A stretch of 32,102 nt of DNA, from positions 1 through 32,102 of the forward strand of contig WLIV01000038.1 in the NCBI GenBank assembly GCA_009702045.1, written 5' to 3'. How positions within the stretch are numbered: position 1 is the first letter of the stretch; the number at the start of each line of letters is the position of its first letter. This document shows, one piece after another, positions 31,705-32,102 of this stretch. Both the position numbers and the translations under genes were made by a program. Origin of the DNA: Actinomycetota bacterium. Lineage in GTDB: Bacteria; Actinomycetota; Acidimicrobiia; Acidimicrobiales; Ilumatobacteraceae. Below the pieces are notes generated by a model. The model was not told the DNA's origin and made no database searches. It saw only the letters and a list, made by a program, of their open reading frames with translations.

Positions 31705-32102
31705 GCCGTCACCTCTGCAAGGGCCTTCAGGAACACGTTGTTCTCCTCTGCGGTACCGATCGTCACGCGCAAACAGTTTTCCAGTCGCGGCCACCCCGAG
31801 CAGTCGCGCACGAGCACGTCGCGGTCGAGTAGTTGTTGCCACACGTCGCGTCCCGAGTGCTTGCGAGGCCGGAACAGGATGAAGTTGGCGCCGCTGGGGA
31901 ACACGTCGATGGGCATGTCGGCCATCGCTGTGCTCAGCCGTTCGCGTTCGTCGATGATGAACTGCACGCGCGACTCCATCTCGTCGACGTACTGCAGCGC
32001 GAGCCGCCCGGCAATCTGCTTGGCAGTGTCGAGGTGGTACGGCAGCACCACCTTGTCGAGTTCGGCGACCAACCACTCGGGACCGACGAGATACCCCAGG
32101 CG
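31701..32102 (-). CDS. hisC: Histidinol-phosphate aminotransferase, C-terminal part (cut by window edge)
   Basis: The last 133 codons of a PLP-dependent aminotransferase. The fragment begins RLGYLVGPEW, the segment just after the PLP-lysine loop (its Arg contacts the cofactor phosphate), and continues with KVVLPYHLD, PSGANFILFRP (family-typical substrate-side strand) and LRVTIGTAEENNVFLKAL (the Arg that holds the substrate carboxylate or phosphate). The lysine-bearing N-terminal part is outside the window. It is joined to hisB by ATGA, which makes histidinol-phosphate the likely substrate. Confidence 0.93.
   Translation of the reverse strand, partial: RLGYLVGPEWLVAELDKVVLPYHLDTAKQIAGRLALQYVDEMESRVQFIIDERERLSTAMADMPIDVFPSGANFILFRPRKHSGRDVWQQLLDRDVLVRDCSGWPRLENCLRVTIGTAEENNVFLKALAEVTA

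Overview
The window reads as a chromosomal segment of a high-G+C actinobacterium. My best guess is the class Acidimicrobiia (Ilumatobacter-like). This is inferred from base composition, an actinobacterial-style his gene order, the hisI-trpE pair, a shortened primary sigma factor, and the many GTG starts and NTGA overlaps. No search was run, so the placement is tentative. No phage, transposase, CRISPR array or resistance island is visible.

Left part (1-5979): two divergent lipoprotein genes, one running off the left edge, then a coupled three-gene glycan set. That set has a GT2 glycosyltransferase, a second GT2 enzyme, and a methyltransferase-GT2 fusion whose second half is a diverged copy of the preceding enzyme. 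Next (6006-11718): an amidase, a divergent enterobactin-esterase-like protein coupled to an M3 oligoendopeptidase, and an M20 amidohydrolase. This is a group of amide, ester and peptide hydrolases.

Centre (11783-19590, all minus strand): a CAU tRNA (probably tRNA-Ile2), tRNA-Asn, the primary sigma factor, DNA primase, a TerC membrane protein, an AIM24 protein and pyruvate phosphate dikinase. A divergent M50 membrane protease follows. Between this protease and the convergent ygfZ-like gene lies a 345-bp non-coding stretch. It holds two near-identical 113-bp palindromic units, the most unusual DNA structure in the window.

Right part (21215-32102): a ygfZ-like folate-binding protein, a small membrane protein, trpE-hisI, groES and a lipoprotein. 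A long minus-strand operon follows, hisC(partial)-hisB-hisH-hisA-hisF, extended by two homocysteine S-methyltransferases that flank an aldo/keto reductase. The last gene looks like an LCIB-type beta-carbonic anhydrase.

Two features recur. Ten gene junctions are 4-bp NTGA overlaps (translational coupling). Nine start codons without a convincing Shine-Dalgarno sequence have a TANNNT box 6-8 nt upstream, the layout expected of leaderless transcripts. Genes with clear ribosome-binding sites (1-100, esterase, AIM24, 24806 lipoprotein) lack that box.
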